Shown in pieces: positions 13,985 through 14,588 of a stretch of 14,588 bases of DNA. The notes under the pieces were generated by a model, which did not search any database, was not told the origin of the DNA, and saw only the letters and a list, made by a program, of their open reading frames with translations. This DNA is from CAZPWF01 sp964590725 (GTDB lineage Bacteria > Patescibacteriota > Saccharimonadia > Saccharimonadales > JACQNP01), in NCBI GenBank assembly GCA_964590725.1, contig CAZPWF010000017.1:1-14588 (forward strand), written 5' to 3'. The translations under genes were made by a program, and so were the position numbers. Numbering within the stretch: the stretch's first letter is position 1; each line of letters opens with the position of its first letter.

Positions 13985-14488
13985 ATGAGCTTACCTAATA
14001 CTTATACAGACAAAAACGAAACAGATTGCTGTGCAGTGCCAAATGTTAGAGATTGGGATGAAAAAGAAATATCTTTCAAAAACAAACGGTTTATCCGAAT
14101 GTATACCAGAAGTTTCTTGTTTATGCCCTTAAATATGGCAAAAGTAATGAGCGCCATCCAAAAGACGGCAAATAATGCTAATGATTCAATGTCACCAAAA
14201 GAAGTAATGATACTTACCAGGGACCTGTCTCCTTGGAAAGCAGAGCAACTCTATGCTGTCAGTAAAGAAATTGACGGTGCAGACAACACGATTCTAGACG
14301 GTACATACTTAACTAAGGTTTTTGAGGGGCCATACCAGAATGCCAAAAGATGGCACGAGTCGATGCAGAGTTACGCAAAAAGCAAAAACAAAAAGATTAA
14401 CAAGACGTACTTCTTCTATACTACATGTCCAAAGTGCGCCAAACACTACGGGAAAAACTACGTAATTGTTCTAGCCGACGTAAGTTAG
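13985..14488 (+). CDS. Conserved cysteine-containing protein of unknown function (often labelled 'hydrolase')
   Basis: A 167-residue soluble protein. I recall similar bacterial proteins being labelled simply 'hydrolase', with no mechanism that I know of. Visible conserved-looking features: an N-terminal TDCCAVP with adjacent Cys15-Cys16, the DWDEKEISFKNKRFI strand pair, the central LSPWKAEQLYAVSKE, GTYLTKVFEGPYQNAKRWH, and a C-terminal YTTCPKCAKHYGKNYV holding Cys148, Cys151 and His154. The Cys pairs plus His could bind a metal or be redox-active, but neither is proven. There is no signal peptide or membrane span. The start is firm: AAGGAGGTG at 13972-13980 is an almost perfect match to the 16S anti-Shine-Dalgarno sequence, the best in the window, suggesting high translation. 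It stands alone between tRNA-Gln and the next promoter. Confidence 0.85.
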   Translation: MSLPNTYTDKNETDCCAVPNVRDWDEKEISFKNKRFIRMYTRSFLFMPLNMAKVMSAIQKTANNANDSMSPKEVMILTRDLSPWKAEQLYAVSKEIDGADNTILDGTYLTKVFEGPYQNAKRWHESMQSYAKSKNKKINKTYFFYTTCPKCAKHYGKNYVIVLADVS

Positions 14489-14514
14489 ACACTATATGTA
14501 GGTGCAGCCTTTTG

Positions 14515-14544
14515 TTGACAATAGACATAAGCATAGTGTTTAAT
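14515..14544 (+). promoter_or_regulatory. Strong promoter near the right edge
   Basis: A perfect TTGACA (14515-14520) is separated by 18 bases from TTTAAT (14539-14544). The predicted start near 14551 is about 9 bases before an ATG at 14560. The promoter lies within an inverted repeat (ACACTAT 14489-14495, ATAGTGT 14533-14539) that could be an operator. Confidence 0.6.
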
Positions 14545-14559
14545 GTAGTAAATATTGCT

Positions 14560-14588
14560 ATGAAAAAACAAAAAACGTTACCAGTTAG
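14560..14588 (+). CDS. Start of a gene cut by the window edge
   Basis: Nine codons, starting MKKQKTLPV, follow the strong promoter at 14515-14544 and run off the right edge. There is no clear Shine-Dalgarno site. The basic start could be an N-terminal signal or just a normal N-terminus. Function cannot be told, and the call rests mainly on the promoter. Confidence 0.4.

Noticed and set aside
1..14588. UGA recoding to Gly as in some CPR lineages
   Set aside because: TGA serves as a natural stop at 6916-6918 and 10538-10536, and no gene needs an in-frame TGA to be read through.
1..14588. CRISPR array, insertion sequence, phage or toxin-antitoxin genes
   Set aside because: No regularly spaced repeats, transposase or integrase motifs or paired small genes were seen on either strand.

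Overview
The window looks like a piece of a small-genome bacterium of the Candidate Phyla Radiation (Patescibacteria), most likely Saccharibacteria-like. This is inferred from the protein style: compact housekeeping genes, zinc-less DnaX and RecR, PimA-like glycosyltransferases, a short hydrophilic DHH protein, and many tight or overlapping gene junctions. TGA is used as an ordinary stop, for example in the GTGA and ATGA overlaps at 6915-6918 and 10536-10539. This argues against the lineages that read UGA as glycine. The DNA is moderately AT-rich. No mobile element, CRISPR array or clearly new multigene system is visible; the unusual content is mostly at the level of active-site and metal-site residues and promoter layout.

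Plus strand, 1-8315. After a terminator (1-35) come an unrecognised coiled-coil/beta protein and a degenerate CDP-alcohol phosphatidyltransferase-like protein. A replication and recombination block follows: dnaX, the 5' part of dnaB, a 100-N assembly gap, a multi-membrane GT-C-like protein, ybaB/ebfC and recR. It ends with a DHH/DHHA1 phosphoesterase and cysS. From recR to cysS the genes overlap by 8 and then 4 bases. The classical dnaX-ybaB-recR cluster is recognisable but split by dnaB, the gap and the membrane protein gene.

Minus strand, 13544 down to 8316. This is an envelope block: an M15B (VanY-like) peptidase with one membrane anchor, an alpha/beta hydrolase, two tandem GT4 glycosyltransferases of the PimA type sharing an ATGA overlap, and an AI-2E family membrane protein. 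The last gene meets cysS head-on, with the two stop codons directly abutting. The GT4 pair plus a CDP-alcohol transferase-like protein elsewhere in the window suggests glycolipid or envelope glycan synthesis, which is an inference.

Plus strand, 13577-14588. A tRNA-Gln(UUG) gene has a good promoter and a bidirectional terminator. Next is a non-coding stretch with a second hairpin and a short tRNA-3'-end-like remnant. Then comes a conserved 167-residue cysteine-containing protein with an excellent Shine-Dalgarno site. A strong TTGACA promoter and the first codons of a further gene run off the end.

Two modes of translation initiation seem to coexist. Some genes (dnaX, ybaB, the 167-residue protein) have clear Shine-Dalgarno sites. 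Several others have a TATACT-like -10 box only 9-11 bases before the start codon and no Shine-Dalgarno site, which implies nearly leaderless mRNAs.
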